64,000 nucleotides of DNA from an uncultured Sphingomonas sp. (GTDB lineage Bacteria > Pseudomonadota > Alphaproteobacteria > Sphingomonadales > Sphingomonadaceae), in assembly GCF_913776855.1 (NCBI RefSeq), contig NZ_CAJYQD010000044.1:1-64000 (forward strand). Direction: 5' to 3'. A program made the position numbers and the translations under genes. The notes beneath the pieces were generated by a model. It was not told where the DNA came from. It made no database searches and worked only from the letters and a program-made list of their open reading frames with translations. Shown here piece by piece: positions 1-8,953 of the stretch. Within the stretch, counting starts at the first letter, position 1, and each line of letters begins with the position of its first letter.

Positions 1-2
1 CC

Positions 3-509
3 GGCACCGAAGGCTTTACCCTGAACCAGACGATGCTGCGCGTGCGCGACCCCAGTGCCAGCCTGGCCTTCTATCAGGACGTGCTGGGCATGACGCTGCT
101 GCAGAAGCTGGATTTCGAGGAGGCGGCGTTCTCGCTCTATTTCCTCGGCTATCTGCGCGATGGCGAGAGCGTGCCGAGCGACCCGAAGGAACGCGCCCGG
201 TTCGTGTTCACCCGCGAAACCACGCTGGAGCTGACACATAACTGGGGGACCGAGGACGATCCCGACTTCGCCGGCTATCACAGCGGCAACGACGATCCGC
301 GCGGGTTTGGCCATATCGGGATCAGCGTGCCCGATGTGGCGGCGGCATGCGCGCGGTTCGAGGAACTGGGCGTCGATTTCCGCAAGCGGCCGGACGAGGG
401 GCGGATGAAGGACATCGCCTTCATCACCGATCCCGATGGCTATTGGGTCGAAATCCTGTCGCCCAGCGGCATGACGCAGGCGGTGACCGATGCGGAGGAC
501 GCGGCATGA
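3..509 (+). CDS. gloA: Lactoylglutathione lyase (glyoxalase I), 5' end cut by window
   Basis: Isomerises the hemithioacetal of methylglyoxal and glutathione to S-lactoylglutathione in the cytosol. The frame is open to the window edge and codes for an [14 protein letters not shown] strand before the first ATG at 33, so that ATG is internal and the gene is 5'-partial. The four metal ligands of the human/yeast-type enzyme are all visible: Gln in NQTML (codon 27-29), Glu in TLELTHNW, His in GFGHIGI and Glu in YWVEIL. Length and insertions match the longer eukaryote-like class rather than the short E. coli GloA class, which by family knowledge suggests zinc rather than nickel. The stop overlaps the next start (ATGA). 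Confidence 0.93.
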   Translation, partial: GTEGFTLNQTMLRVRDPSASLAFYQDVLGMTLLQKLDFEEAAFSLYFLGYLRDGESVPSDPKERARFVFTRETTLELTHNWGTEDDPDFAGYHSGNDDPRGFGHIGISVPDVAAACARFEELGVDFRKRPDEGRMKDIAFITDPDGYWVEILSPSGMTQAVTDAEDAA

Positions 510-1513
510 AGGCGATAGCGCTGCGCGCGCCCGGCGGGCTGGACCAGCTGGAAGTCGTCGAGCGGCCCGATCCGGGGCAGCCGGGGGCAGGCGAAATCCG
601 GGTGGCGCTGCATGGCAGCTCGCTCAACTTTCACGACTATATCGTGGCCAGCGGCAAGTCGCCTGCCGAGGACGGCCGGGTGCCCATGGCCGATGGCGCC
701 GGCACGGTCGAAGCGGTGGGCGAGGGTGTCACCGACTTTGCGGTCGGGGACAGCGTGGTGTCGTGCTTCTTCCCCGACTGGCAGGACGGCGGCCCGACGA
801 TCGGCGATTTCAGCCGGACGCCCGGCGACGGGATCGACGGCTTTGCGCAGGAGGTGGTCGTGTTGCCGGCGACCGCTTTTACCCTCGCGCCGAAGAGTTG
901 GGACGCGGTAGAGGCGGCGACGATCACCACCGCCGGGCTGACCGCCTGGCGCGCACTGGTGGTCGATGGCGGATTGAAGGCGGGCGACCGGGTGCTGCTG
1001 CTCGGTACCGGAGGCGTCTCGATCTGGGCCTTGCAGATCGCCAAGGCGATGGGGGGCGTGGTCGCGATCACATCCTCCAGTGATGAAAAACTGGCGCGGG
1101 CCAGGGCGTTGGGCGCGGACTTTACCGTCAATTATCGCAACGATCCTGATTGGGGCACGACCGTCGCGAACTGGGCCGACGGGCGCGGGGTCGATCATGT
1201 GGTCGAGGTCGGCGGGCCGGCGACGCTGGCGCAGTCGATCGCTGCGGTACGGGTTGGCGGGCATATCTCGCTGATCGGCGTGCTGACCGGGCGCGGTGGC
1301 GAAGTGCCGACGGCGGCGCTGATGGCGAAGCAGGCACGGTTGCAGGGGCTGATCGTCGGCAGCCGGCGCGAGCAGCAGGATTTCGTGGCGGCCTTGGACG
1401 CGACGGGCATTCGACCGGTGGTGGATCGCCGGTTCGGGCTGGAGGCGTTGGCCGAGGCGTTCCGGTTTCAGGAATGCGGCGACCATTTCGGGAAGATCGG
1501 GGTAGGGTGGTGA
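506..1513 (+). CDS. NAD(P)-dependent alcohol dehydrogenase / quinone reductase, MDR family
   Basis: Medium-chain dehydrogenase/reductase of 335 residues. The N-terminal GroES-like domain (about 1-125) is followed by a Rossmann domain with GTGGVS at 167-172. The SSLNFHDY and [13 protein letters not shown] motifs are typical of the family. The usual structural-zinc cysteine cluster is absent, so it is probably a zinc-free quinone-oxidoreductase-like member; the substrate cannot be read from sequence. Start chosen at 506 because ATGA overlaps the gloA stop, implying translational coupling and perhaps a shared role in carbonyl detoxification (inference). Confidence 0.85.
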   Translation: MKAIALRAPGGLDQLEVVERPDPGQPGAGEIRVALHGSSLNFHDYIVASGKSPAEDGRVPMADGAGTVEAVGEGVTDFAVGDSVVSCFFPDWQDGGPTIGDFSRTPGDGIDGFAQEVVVLPATAFTLAPKSWDAVEAATITTAGLTAWRALVVDGGLKAGDRVLLLGTGGVSIWALQIAKAMGGVVAITSSSDEKLARARALGADFTVNYRNDPDWGTTVANWADGRGVDHVVEVGGPATLAQSIAAVRVGGHISLIGVLTGRGGEVPTAALMAKQARLQGLIVGSRREQQDFVAALDATGIRPVVDRRFGLEALAEAFRFQECGDHFGKIGVGW

Positions 1514-1542
1514 GGGCATCGCCTGACCCCGACGCATAGACG

Positions 1543-1630
1543 CCGTACCCCCGCGCAGGCGGGGGTCCAGAGCCAAGCAACGCAACCGTTGCGTTCGGGA
1601 CCCTGAACCCCCGCCTGCGCGGGGGTACGG
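1543..1630. repeat. Intergenic palindromic element, CCCGCGCAGGCGGG family, copy 1
   Basis: Two perfect 24-bp inverted arms, 1543-1566 and 1607-1630, each itself nearly palindromic around GCGCAGGC. The spacer holds a smaller hairpin (AACGCAA ccg TTGCGTT). It lies between convergent genes, so it could act as a bidirectional terminator-like structure. Related copies occur near 5630, 11061 and 58961. Confidence 0.85.
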
Positions 1631-1649
1631 TTACCTTACCGGAACGCGC

Positions 1650-2780
1650 TCACTCCCCGCTGGGCGTCTTCGCCTTCACCGTTTCCGGCGGGGTGATCGG
1701 CGAGAGCGTCTGCTTCTGCGTCGCGGTGTTGATGCGGCGGCGGCGTTCGAAGGGGGGCAGGTCGACGCGACGACCGGTCTTCAGCGCTTCCATGATCCCC
1801 TCGATCACGCGCAGGTCGGCGATCCCTTCCTCCGCATCGGGTTCGGGATCGTCGCCGTTCAGGATGCAGTCGGAGAAATACTTCATCTCGCCGCCGAACT
1901 GGTCGGTCGGCTTGAACTTTTCCTCGCGCTTGTCGGTGCCGATCGTGATCGTCTGATGCTGGGTATCGCCATAGCCAAAAGCGGGGTCGATATGGATGCT
2001 GCCCTTCGTCCCGGCGATGGTCAGGTGATCGACATTGCCGGCATAATAGCTGACGGTGAAGCTCGCCAGTCGATCGCCCGGCATCCGCAGTACGACCGCG
2101 AACGTATCATCGAGGTCGCCGAAGCCCGCGCCCGCCTGCCGCGTCGCGACCGCCGATTCCACCGCGGCCGGTTCCTCGCCGAACAGATAGCGGATGGCGT
2201 TGATCGGGTACGGCCCCATGTCGAACAGCGGGCCGGCGACGATGCCGTGCTTGGCGCGGTGGTTGTCGGGGTCGAGCGACTGGCTGAACGTCGCCGAGAA
2301 CGTGACCAGATCGCCGAGCTTGCCGTCACGCACCATGTCGATCGCGGCCAGCGTGCCGGGCTCGAAATGCAGGCGATAGGCGGTCATCAGCTTGGCCGAC
2401 GACGCGGCCTGCGCCGCGGCGATGGCGCGACCCTGTTCGACCGAGATTTCCAGCGGCTTTTCGCACAGGACATGGATGCCCGCTGCCAGCGCGGGAATGG
2501 CGAATTCGGCATGGCGCCAGTTGGGCGTGCCGAGATAGACCGCGTCGATCGTACCCGACGCCAGCAGTTCGTGGAACTGGTCATAGTCGTAGGTCGCATC
2601 GACCCCGTACATCTCGGCCAATGCGGCCGCCTTCTCCGTATCGCCGGTGACGATCGCGACCAGCTTCGAATTGCCGGTATGCTTGATGCCCGGCAGCATC
2701 GACCGCTGCGTAATGTCGCCCGCGCCGACGACGGCGTAGCGGACCTTCTTGCCTAGCCCGAAGGCGGACGCGATGCTCAT
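1650..2780 (-). CDS. Gfo/Idh/MocA family oxidoreductase
   Basis: NAD(P)-dependent oxidoreductase of 376 residues, probably acting on a sugar or cyclitol. The N-terminal Rossmann fold starts at KVRYAVVGAGDITQ (GAGDI at 19-23) and the EKP motif that orients the nicotinamide is at 107-109. The C-terminal alpha/beta dimer domain follows, with a DMGPYPIN motif typical of the family. Start at 2780 is preceded by a GGAG ribosome-binding site; an upstream in-frame extension lacks family similarity. The last 30 residues are a basic tail outside the family core. It is divergent from the glucoamylase gene, which hints at carbohydrate metabolism. Confidence 0.88.
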   Translation of the reverse strand: MSIASAFGLGKKVRYAVVGAGDITQRSMLPGIKHTGNSKLVAIVTGDTEKAAALAEMYGVDATYDYDQFHELLASGTIDAVYLGTPNWRHAEFAIPALAAGIHVLCEKPLEISVEQGRAIAAAQAASSAKLMTAYRLHFEPGTLAAIDMVRDGKLGDLVTFSATFSQSLDPDNHRAKHGIVAGPLFDMGPYPINAIRYLFGEEPAAVESAVATRQAGAGFGDLDDTFAVVLRMPGDRLASFTVSYYAGNVDHLTIAGTKGSIHIDPAFGYGDTQHQTITIGTDKREEKFKPTDQFGGEMKYFSDCILNGDDPEPDAEEGIADLRVIEGIMEALKTGRRVDLPPFERRRRINTATQKQTLSPITPPETVKAKTPSGE

Positions 2781-2883
2781 GAAGCGGTTCTCCGTGGGGG
2801 ATGGAATGGAGCGCCAACGCACGCGACGCGGACAATCTCCCGCGCTTTCGGACATTTGGCCCTTATCATGGGTTATCGGCTTC

Positions 2884-4710
2884 ATGCTGTTCCGACCCGA
2901 CGCCACCCGACCCGCCCTGCTTCGCGATGCCGAGGGCTATCTGCCACTCGCCTGCTATGGTGCACTGGGCGACGGGCGGGCGGTGGTGTTGTCGGGGACG
3001 GACGGGTCGATCGACTGGTGGTGCGTGCCGAACATGGATTCGCCGGCTTTGTTCGACCGGCTGTTGGACGGAACGCTGGGCGGCTATTTCGCCATCACCC
3101 CGGTGGAGCCGTTCACTAGCGAACAGTGCTACCGCGACGACAGCAACGTGCTGGAGACGATCTTCACCACCGCGACCGGCCGGGCGAAACTGGTCGAGAG
3201 CCTCAATAGCGGGACGGCGGGGCGGCTGCCCTGGGCCGAACTGGCGCGGCGCGTGGAGGGGCTGGACGGGCACGTCGCGTTCGCGCTGACGCTGCGGTTC
3301 GGGCGGCGGGCGGATACCGTCAGCCCTTATTTCGCGCGGGCCGGCGGGCATGACGTATTCCATGTCGGCGCGGTGCTGGGGCTGGTCCGGTGCAGCGATA
3401 CCGTCGTGATCGATCGACAGGGCGATGACGGGATCGACGGGCGGATCGCCGTCGCGCAAGGCGAACGGGCGACGGTCGCCATCGTGGCGGGTGCCGACGA
3501 ACCGCTGGTCGTACCCTCGATCGAGGCGATCGACGCGCGGATCGACCTGTCCTACCGCGAATGGCGCGACTGGACGCACGCGCTCGACTGGGCCGGGCAG
3601 CTCCATTGCGACGGTGCGCGAAGGGCGGTGGCGATCCGCAGCGCGCTGGCGCTCAAGCTGCTGCTTTATTCGCCGACCGGGGCGATCGTCGCCGCCGCCA
3701 CGACCTCGCTTCCCGAAAAGATCGGCGGGCCGAAGAACTGGGATTATCGTTACGCGTGGATTCGGGATGCGGGCTACACGATCAAGGCGTTCCTGCGCAT
3801 CGGTGCCTTTGGCGAGGCGAAGGCCGGGTTCACCTGGCTGCTCAAGCGGCTGGGGCAGGGGGTGCCGAAGGTCTGCTACACGCTGGGCGGTGATCCGGTG
3901 CCCGAGGTGCGCGAGATCGATATTCCGGGCTATCGCGGGTCGCGTCCGGTGGTGAGCGGCAACCAGGCGACCGACCAGCATCAGCACGGCATCTATGGCG
4001 ACATCTTTGAAACCGCCGAGCGGTTCGTGGCGTGCGGCAACATCCTCGATGGTGAGAGTGCGGCAACGCTGTCGCATCTGGCCGACCTGTGCGCCGATCG
4101 CTGGCGACAAAAGGATGCCGGCATCTGGGAACTGGAGGAGGTGCAGCATTACACCATGTCCAAGATCAGCTGCTGGCAGGCGTTGCAGCGCGCGGTCGAA
4201 CTGGCCGATGCCGGGCAGATTCCGCCGACCTGCCGCGATCGCTGGGCACGCGAACGCGACCGGATCATGGACTGGATCGGCGAACATTGCTGGGACGAGG
4301 AACGCGGGGCCTATCTCTGCTATCCCGGCGCCAACGGGCTGGATGCGTCGCTGGCGCTGGCGGTGCGGTTCCGCTTCGACGGGCAGGACCGGCTGGCGCG
4401 CACGCTGGACGCGATCGACCGCGAACTGGGCGCAGGCGCGTTCCATTACCGCTATACCGGCATGGAACGGGAGGAGGGATGTTTCCTCGCCTGCACCTTC
4501 TGGATGGTCGAGGCGCGCGCGATCCTGGGGCAGCATGACCGGGCTGAGGCGGCATTCGCGGCGGCGATGGACGGACTGGCGCATGGCACCGGCATCCTGC
4601 CGGAAATGATCGACCCCAGGACCGGCGACTATCTGGGCAACCTGCCACAGGGGTTGAGCCATCTGGCGCTGATCCAGGCGATCGCGACCCTGGGCGGGGC
4701 GGAATTATAG
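2884..4710 (+). CDS. Glycoside hydrolase family 15 protein (glucoamylase / trehalase-like)
   Basis: A 608-residue enzyme of the bacterial GH15 type. The N-terminal beta-sandwich begins YGALGDGRAVVLSGTDGSIDWWCVP (residues around 20-45). The (alpha/alpha)6 barrel starts with KNWDYRYAWIRDAGYTIKAFL at about 283-303, the substrate-binding signature of the family. No signal peptide is seen, so it is probably cytosolic and acts on oligosaccharides, glycogen or trehalose. Start at 2884 fits the family N-terminus; the ribosome-binding site is weak. The 103 bp between it and the divergent Gfo/Idh gene must hold both promoters. Confidence 0.87.
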   Translation: MLFRPDATRPALLRDAEGYLPLACYGALGDGRAVVLSGTDGSIDWWCVPNMDSPALFDRLLDGTLGGYFAITPVEPFTSEQCYRDDSNVLETIFTTATGRAKLVESLNSGTAGRLPWAELARRVEGLDGHVAFALTLRFGRRADTVSPYFARAGGHDVFHVGAVLGLVRCSDTVVIDRQGDDGIDGRIAVAQGERATVAIVAGADEPLVVPSIEAIDARIDLSYREWRDWTHALDWAGQLHCDGARRAVAIRSALALKLLLYSPTGAIVAAATTSLPEKIGGPKNWDYRYAWIRDAGYTIKAFLRIGAFGEAKAGFTWLLKRLGQGVPKVCYTLGGDPVPEVREIDIPGYRGSRPVVSGNQATDQHQHGIYGDIFETAERFVACGNILDGESAATLSHLADLCADRWRQKDAGIWELEEVQHYTMSKISCWQALQRAVELADAGQIPPTCRDRWARERDRIMDWIGEHCWDEERGAYLCYPGANGLDASLALAVRFRFDGQDRLARTLDAIDRELGAGAFHYRYTGMEREEGCFLACTFWMVEARAILGQHDRAEAAFAAAMDGLAHGTGILPEMIDPRTGDYLGNLPQGLSHLALIQAIATLGGAEL

Positions 4711-4803
4711 GGTTTGCCGGGAGTGCGACGGGCTGCGTCCCGTTCGGACAGGGAACCACGCGGCGTTTCAACAGCTTGGTCGGCTTACTGGCAGGAGAGC
4801 GAC

Positions 4804-5607
4804 ATGGATTACGGACTGGGCGGCGCGCTAGCGCTGGTGACGGGCGCGGATGGCGGCATCGGGCGTGAAGTGGCGCGGATGCTGTTGCAGGAAGGTGCGA
4901 AGGTCGCGATCAGCGACCGGGATGCGAAATCACTGGAACAGGTTCGCGCCGAACTGGCCGAATATGGCGATGTGGTGGCGATTGCCGCCGATGTGACCGA
5001 CCTGTCGAGCGTGAAGGCGTTGTTCGAACAGCTGCGCGGCGAACGGGGTGATCCGACGATCCTGGTTCATACGGCCGGGGTGACGGGAGCCACCGGCGAT
5101 TTCCTTGAGGTGGACGATGCCGGATGGCAGTCGACGCTCGACATCAACCTGATGGGTGCGGTGCGGGTTACGCGCGAGGCGATCCCGGCGATGCGCAAGG
5201 GAGGCGGCGGGCGGATCGTGCTGATTGCGTCGGAGGACGCGGTGCAGCCCTATGTCGACGAGCTGGCCTATTGCGCGTCGAAGGCCGGGGTGCTGAACCT
5301 GGCGAAGGGACTGTCGAAAGCCTATGGCTGTGACAATGTGCTGGTGAACAGCGTGTCGCCGGCCTTCATCGCAACGCCGATGACCGATGCGATGATGGAC
5401 AAGCGCGCCGAGGAACAGGGCACCGACCGCGACAGCGCGATCCGCAGTTTCCTGAAGGAAGAACGCCCCGGCATGACCCTGGGCCGGCGTGGCAGGGCGG
5501 AGGAGGTCGCGGCGGCGATCCTGTTCCTGGTGTCGAAGCCCGCGAGCTTCGTGAACGGCGCGAATTTGCGGGTGGATTCGGGGTCGGTGATGACGATGGC
5601 GGGATAA
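4804..5607 (+). CDS. SDR family NAD(P)-dependent oxidoreductase
   Basis: Classical short-chain dehydrogenase of 267 residues. The cofactor motif TGADGGIG is at 13-20, and the catalytic Tyr-x3-Lys pair is Y156/K160 in YCASKAG. A C-terminal LRVDSGSVMTMAG end is typical of the family. CAGGAGAG directly before 4804 is a good ribosome-binding site. Substrate unknown. A palindromic repeat separates its end from the convergent carbonic anhydrase. Confidence 0.88.
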   Translation: MDYGLGGALALVTGADGGIGREVARMLLQEGAKVAISDRDAKSLEQVRAELAEYGDVVAIAADVTDLSSVKALFEQLRGERGDPTILVHTAGVTGATGDFLEVDDAGWQSTLDINLMGAVRVTREAIPAMRKGGGGRIVLIASEDAVQPYVDELAYCASKAGVLNLAKGLSKAYGCDNVLVNSVSPAFIATPMTDAMMDKRAEEQGTDRDSAIRSFLKEERPGMTLGRRGRAEEVAAAILFLVSKPASFVNGANLRVDSGSVMTMAG

Positions 5608-5629
5608 GGATTCCTGCCATGCGGTCGGC

Positions 5630-5768
5630 GTATCCCCGCGCAGGCGGGGGTACGTACGCGTCAACAGGCCCCACTCTCCACACACGTCACCCCAGCGCAG
5701 GCTGGGGTCTCTCCGGGCTGGCGTGGCGCGCTATTCGCGGTAGACCCCAGCCTGCGCTGGGGTGACGT
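5630..5768. repeat. Intergenic palindromic element, copy 2 (27-bp perfect arms plus a single unit)
   Basis: A single unit with a CCCCGCGCAGGCGGGG core sits at about 5632-5650. It is followed by perfect 27-bp inverted arms at 5684-5710 and 5742-5768, with core CCCCAGCGCAGGCTGGGG. It fills most of the gap between the convergent SDR and carbonic anhydrase genes. Its core is a variant of the copy at 1543. Confidence 0.85.
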
Positions 5769-5813
5769 ATCGGGTAGGCGTAGGGGACGTGCGTAAAACC
5801 CGCCGCCGCTACC

Positions 5814-6449
5814 TCACACCAGCACCTTCTCCGGCGTCTGAACTTCACTCAGCGGCGTCGTAGCGTCGATTTCCATCAGCGGCTTCAACAGCCCGTCGCG
5901 CAGATCATAGACCCAGCCATGAAGTTCGAGCGACTGGCCGGCCGCGAACGCCTTTTGCACGACGTCGGTGCGCGCGAGCTGGACCAGCTGGTCGTGGACG
6001 TTCAGTTCCACGAGGCGGTTCGCGCGCTGATCCTCGGGAAGGGCGTCCAGTTCGTCGCGGTGGTTGTCGACCACGTTGCGCGCGATCGCCAGCCAGTCAT
6101 GGACATGGCCATCGACGCCGCCCTGCAACGCCGCCTGGATACCACCACAGGCATAATGGCCGCATACTATGATATGGCCGACCTTCAGCACCTCGACCGC
6201 GAACTGCACCACGGACATCAGGTTCTGGTCGTTCGGATCGACCAGATTGGCGATGTTGCGGTGGATGAACATGCCGCCGGGTTCGGTATTGGTCAGCTGG
6301 TCCGGCGCGACGCGGCTGTCGGAACAGCCGATCCACAGGAATTCGGGCTGCTGGCCGACGGTCTGCCGCGCGAAATAGTCGGGATTGTCCTCCAGCCGCT
6401 CGGCGGCCCAGGCCTTGTTGGCAAGGAGCAGGTGCTTGTATTCCCTCAT
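5814..6449 (-). CDS. Beta-carbonic anhydrase (downstream of SulP)
   Basis: Hydrates CO2 to bicarbonate; 211 residues. Zinc ligands and the Asp-Arg dyad are visible: C42-SD44-R46 in GCSDSRVAP, then H98 and C101 in GHYACGG. It resembles the E. coli Can clade. The start (ATG at 6449) overlaps the SulP stop by 4 bp, so the two are almost certainly co-translated. This supports a bicarbonate rather than a sulfate role for the transporter (inference). Confidence 0.92.
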   Translation of the reverse strand: MREYKHLLLANKAWAAERLEDNPDYFARQTVGQQPEFLWIGCSDSRVAPDQLTNTEPGGMFIHRNIANLVDPNDQNLMSVVQFAVEVLKVGHIIVCGHYACGGIQAALQGGVDGHVHDWLAIARNVVDNHRDELDALPEDQRANRLVELNVHDQLVQLARTDVVQKAFAAGQSLELHGWVYDLRDGLLKPLMEIDATTPLSEVQTPEKVLV

Positions 6450-8038
6450 GCGTAGGCGACCTCCTTGCGCGGCGCCTTGATCTGCGGTGCGGTGCGGTCG
6501 GCAATGTCGCCGCGGACCAGCACGTTGATGCCGCGATACTGCGCGTTCTTGATGAAGCCGTTGATGATGTCGATATTGTCGAGATCGACATAGCTGGTCG
6601 CCGACAGGTCGATCACCACCGTGCAGTCGTCCGGCACCTTTTCCAGTTCCCTGGTCAATTCGACCTTGTGGATAAAATACAGGTTGCGCTTGGCGCGCAC
6701 CATGCAGCTGGCGCCGGGGCCTTCGCCGTCCTGCACGAACGTCACCGCCGGGCGGAAATTGCGCGCAATGACGAACACGAAGCCGACGACCAGCCCGACG
6801 ACGATGCCCTTCAGCAGATCGGTGAACAGGATCGCGGCGATGGTGATGACGAACGGCACGAACTGGGTCATGCCCTGCTTCCATCGCTTGGTGAACAGTT
6901 CGGGCTTGGTCAGCTTGTAGCCGGTCTGGATCAGCACCGCCGCCAGCGCCGACAGCGGGATCAGGTTCAGCAGGAACGGAATCAGTAGGACGCTGAGCAA
7001 CAGCCACGTGCCGTGCAGGATGGTCGACATCTTGGACGCGGCATTGGCATCGACGTTCGCCGACGACCGCACGATGACCGACGTCACCGGCAGGCCGCCG
7101 ATCAGGCCCGAGATGATGTTGCCGCCGCCCTGCGCCAGCAGTTCGTGGTTCTTGTTGGTCACTCGCCGCTTGGGATCCAGTTCATCGACCGCCTTCACCG
7201 ACAGCAGCGATTCAAGGCTGGCTACGATGGCGAGGGTCACCGCCACGGTCCACACCGTCGCATTGCCGATCTGGCCGAAGTCGGGGAGGCTGAACAGCTT
7301 CACGAACCCGCCGAGGCCATCGGCGATCGGCACGCTGACCAGATGGGTCGGCTTGACCTGGATCGACGGGGCGACCGCGCCGAACAGCGCGTTCATCGCA
7401 ACCGATCCGACCACGACGACCAGCGGACCCGGCACGAAGCGCAACGGGCCGTCCTTTGGCTTGTTCTTATCCCACCAGAACAGGAACGCGATGCTGATCG
7501 CGGCGATGATCGCCGCCCCCCACACGACCTGTTCGCGCAGCACGAACAGGATGGTGTTGAAGGTGTTGAGGCCATCGCCCTGGCGAAAGGCGAAGTCGCC
7601 GCCCGGATCGCCGTCATAGCCGATGGCGTGCGGCACCTGCTTCAGGATCAGGATCAGGCCGATCGCGGCCAACATGCCGGTGATGACCGACGATGGCACG
7701 AATTCGCCCAGCACGCCCGAACGCGAAAAGGATAGCAGGATCTGCATACAGCCCGCTAGGAACACGGCGAGCAGGAACGCCTCGAAGCTCGGCAGCTTGG
7801 TGATCGCATCCAGCACGATCACGGTCAGGCCGGCGGCAGGACCGCTGACCGACAACGGCGACTTGCTGAGCGAACCGACGACGATGCCGCCGACGATACC
7901 GGCGATCAGCCCGGAAAACAGTGGTGCGCCGGAGGCGAGCGCGACGCCGAGGCACAGCGGGAGCGCCACGAGCGCCACCACGATTGAGGACGGGAGGTCC
8001 TGCCGCAGATTGGCGATCAGGGAAGGTTGCGTCGACAT
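6446..8038 (-). CDS. SulP family anion transporter with STAS domain, probable bicarbonate or sulfate carrier
   Basis: A 530-residue inner-membrane transporter. A run of 10-12 hydrophobic segments begins at SSIVVALVALPLCLGVALASGAP, with the SulP signature LSVSGPAAGLTVIV near residue 70. A C-terminal STAS domain covers about the last 100 residues (VIDLSATSYVDLDNIDII). Start at 8038 fits the family N-terminus; the long upstream open frame is antisense-like noise. Carbonic anhydrase genes lie on both sides, and one overlaps it by 4 bp. SulP carriers of bicarbonate (BicA type) are known; substrate here is inferred from context only. Confidence 0.88.
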   Translation of the reverse strand: MSTQPSLIANLRQDLPSSIVVALVALPLCLGVALASGAPLFSGLIAGIVGGIVVGSLSKSPLSVSGPAAGLTVIVLDAITKLPSFEAFLLAVFLAGCMQILLSFSRSGVLGEFVPSSVITGMLAAIGLILILKQVPHAIGYDGDPGGDFAFRQGDGLNTFNTILFVLREQVVWGAAIIAAISIAFLFWWDKNKPKDGPLRFVPGPLVVVVGSVAMNALFGAVAPSIQVKPTHLVSVPIADGLGGFVKLFSLPDFGQIGNATVWTVAVTLAIVASLESLLSVKAVDELDPKRRVTNKNHELLAQGGGNIISGLIGGLPVTSVIVRSSANVDANAASKMSTILHGTWLLLSVLLIPFLLNLIPLSALAAVLIQTGYKLTKPELFTKRWKQGMTQFVPFVITIAAILFTDLLKGIVVGLVVGFVFVIARNFRPAVTFVQDGEGPGASCMVRAKRNLYFIHKVELTRELEKVPDDCTVVIDLSATSYVDLDNIDIINGFIKNAQYRGINVLVRGDIADRTAPQIKAPRKEVAYA

Positions 8039-8160
8039 ACGGTCGATAGCCTTTGAAACGGGGTGCGCCGGACGCGCTTGGGGGAAGCACGCCCGGCGCG
8101 GAACCCACGGCCGGCGGAACGGGGGAGGGAAGATTCGCCCCGCCAACCCGCAGGAACTGG

Positions 8161-8859
8161 TTATTCGGCGGCTTCCGCCGTCACGAAATCGGCGGCAAGG
8201 CGCTTTGCGGCGGGCAGCGCCACCGGCAGCGGCCGATCCGCATTGATCGGCGCGAAGCGGCCGGTCGTACCGTCGAGGGCGAGGATGGTGCCGGCATGGA
8301 TGTCGACGAACCAGCCGTGCAGCGTCAGTTCGCCCTTGGCGATGCGCGACGCGACCGCCGGATGGGTGCGCAGGTGCGAAATCTGGACCACGACGTTTTC
8401 CAGGCTGGCGGCACGGACCGCCGCTGCATCGTCGAGGTCGGGATAGCTGTTTTCCACCACCGAATGCGCGGCATGGCTGTGGCGCAGCCACGCAGCGACG
8501 CTGGGCAGACCGTCGAGCGTTTCCGGCTTCATCAGCGCGCCCATCGCGCCGCAGCCCGAATGGCCCGACACGATGATGTCGGTGACGCCCAGCACGGCGA
8601 CGGCATATTCGACTGTCGAGGTCGTGCCGCCATTCTGCTGGGTGAAGGGGGGAACGATGTTGCCAGCGTTGCGGATGACGAACACGTCGCCCGGCTTCGC
8701 CTGCAGGATATGTTCGGGGACGACGCGCGAATCCGAGCAGGAGATCATCAGGACCTTGGGGCTCTGCCCATCGGTCGCCAGCTTGGAATACAGGTCGGCA
8801 TCGCTGCCGAACACATCCTTTTCGAAGCCGAAGACCCGGCCGATCACGTCGTTCATCAT
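8161..8859 (-). CDS. Beta-carbonic anhydrase (upstream of SulP)
   Basis: Second beta-carbonic anhydrase, 232 residues. C41-SD43 is in SCSDSRVVP, with H100 and C103 in GHSGCGAMG. Sequence is clearly different from the 5814 copy, including a longer C-terminus with LTLHGWFVDIHAG, so this is not a recent duplication. GGAGGG precedes two adjacent ATGs (8859 and 8856); spacing favours the second, a one-residue difference. The 122-bp gap to SulP has no obvious terminator, so co-transcription is likely. Confidence 0.91.
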   Translation of the reverse strand: MMNDVIGRVFGFEKDVFGSDADLYSKLATDGQSPKVLMISCSDSRVVPEHILQAKPGDVFVIRNAGNIVPPFTQQNGGTTSTVEYAVAVLGVTDIIVSGHSGCGAMGALMKPETLDGLPSVAAWLRHSHAAHSVVENSYPDLDDAAAVRAASLENVVVQISHLRTHPAVASRIAKGELTLHGWFVDIHAGTILALDGTTGRFAPINADRPLPVALPAAKRLAADFVTAEAAE

Positions 8860-8953
8860 TTCCCTCCACACCGTGGCGGCGGCGCGAGGCCACCGGTTCG
8901 TGATCGGGATATAGAGGACGCAATCTTGCTGCGTTCGGCGGGGTTGTAACGAA

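Noticed and set aside
2866..4662. Long minus-strand frame over the glucoamylase gene
   Set aside because: Low-complexity His/Arg/Pro product and no family motifs; shadow of the plus-strand GH15 gene.
1543..5768. CRISPR array built from the repeated GCGCAGGC units
   Set aside because: The units are palindromic pairs in inverted orientation with irregular spacing, no regular spacers and no cas genes.
6446..8923. Upstream extension of the SulP frame to 8923
   Set aside because: The extra 295 residues overlap the second carbonic anhydrase in another frame and have no SulP similarity. Start 8038 is right.
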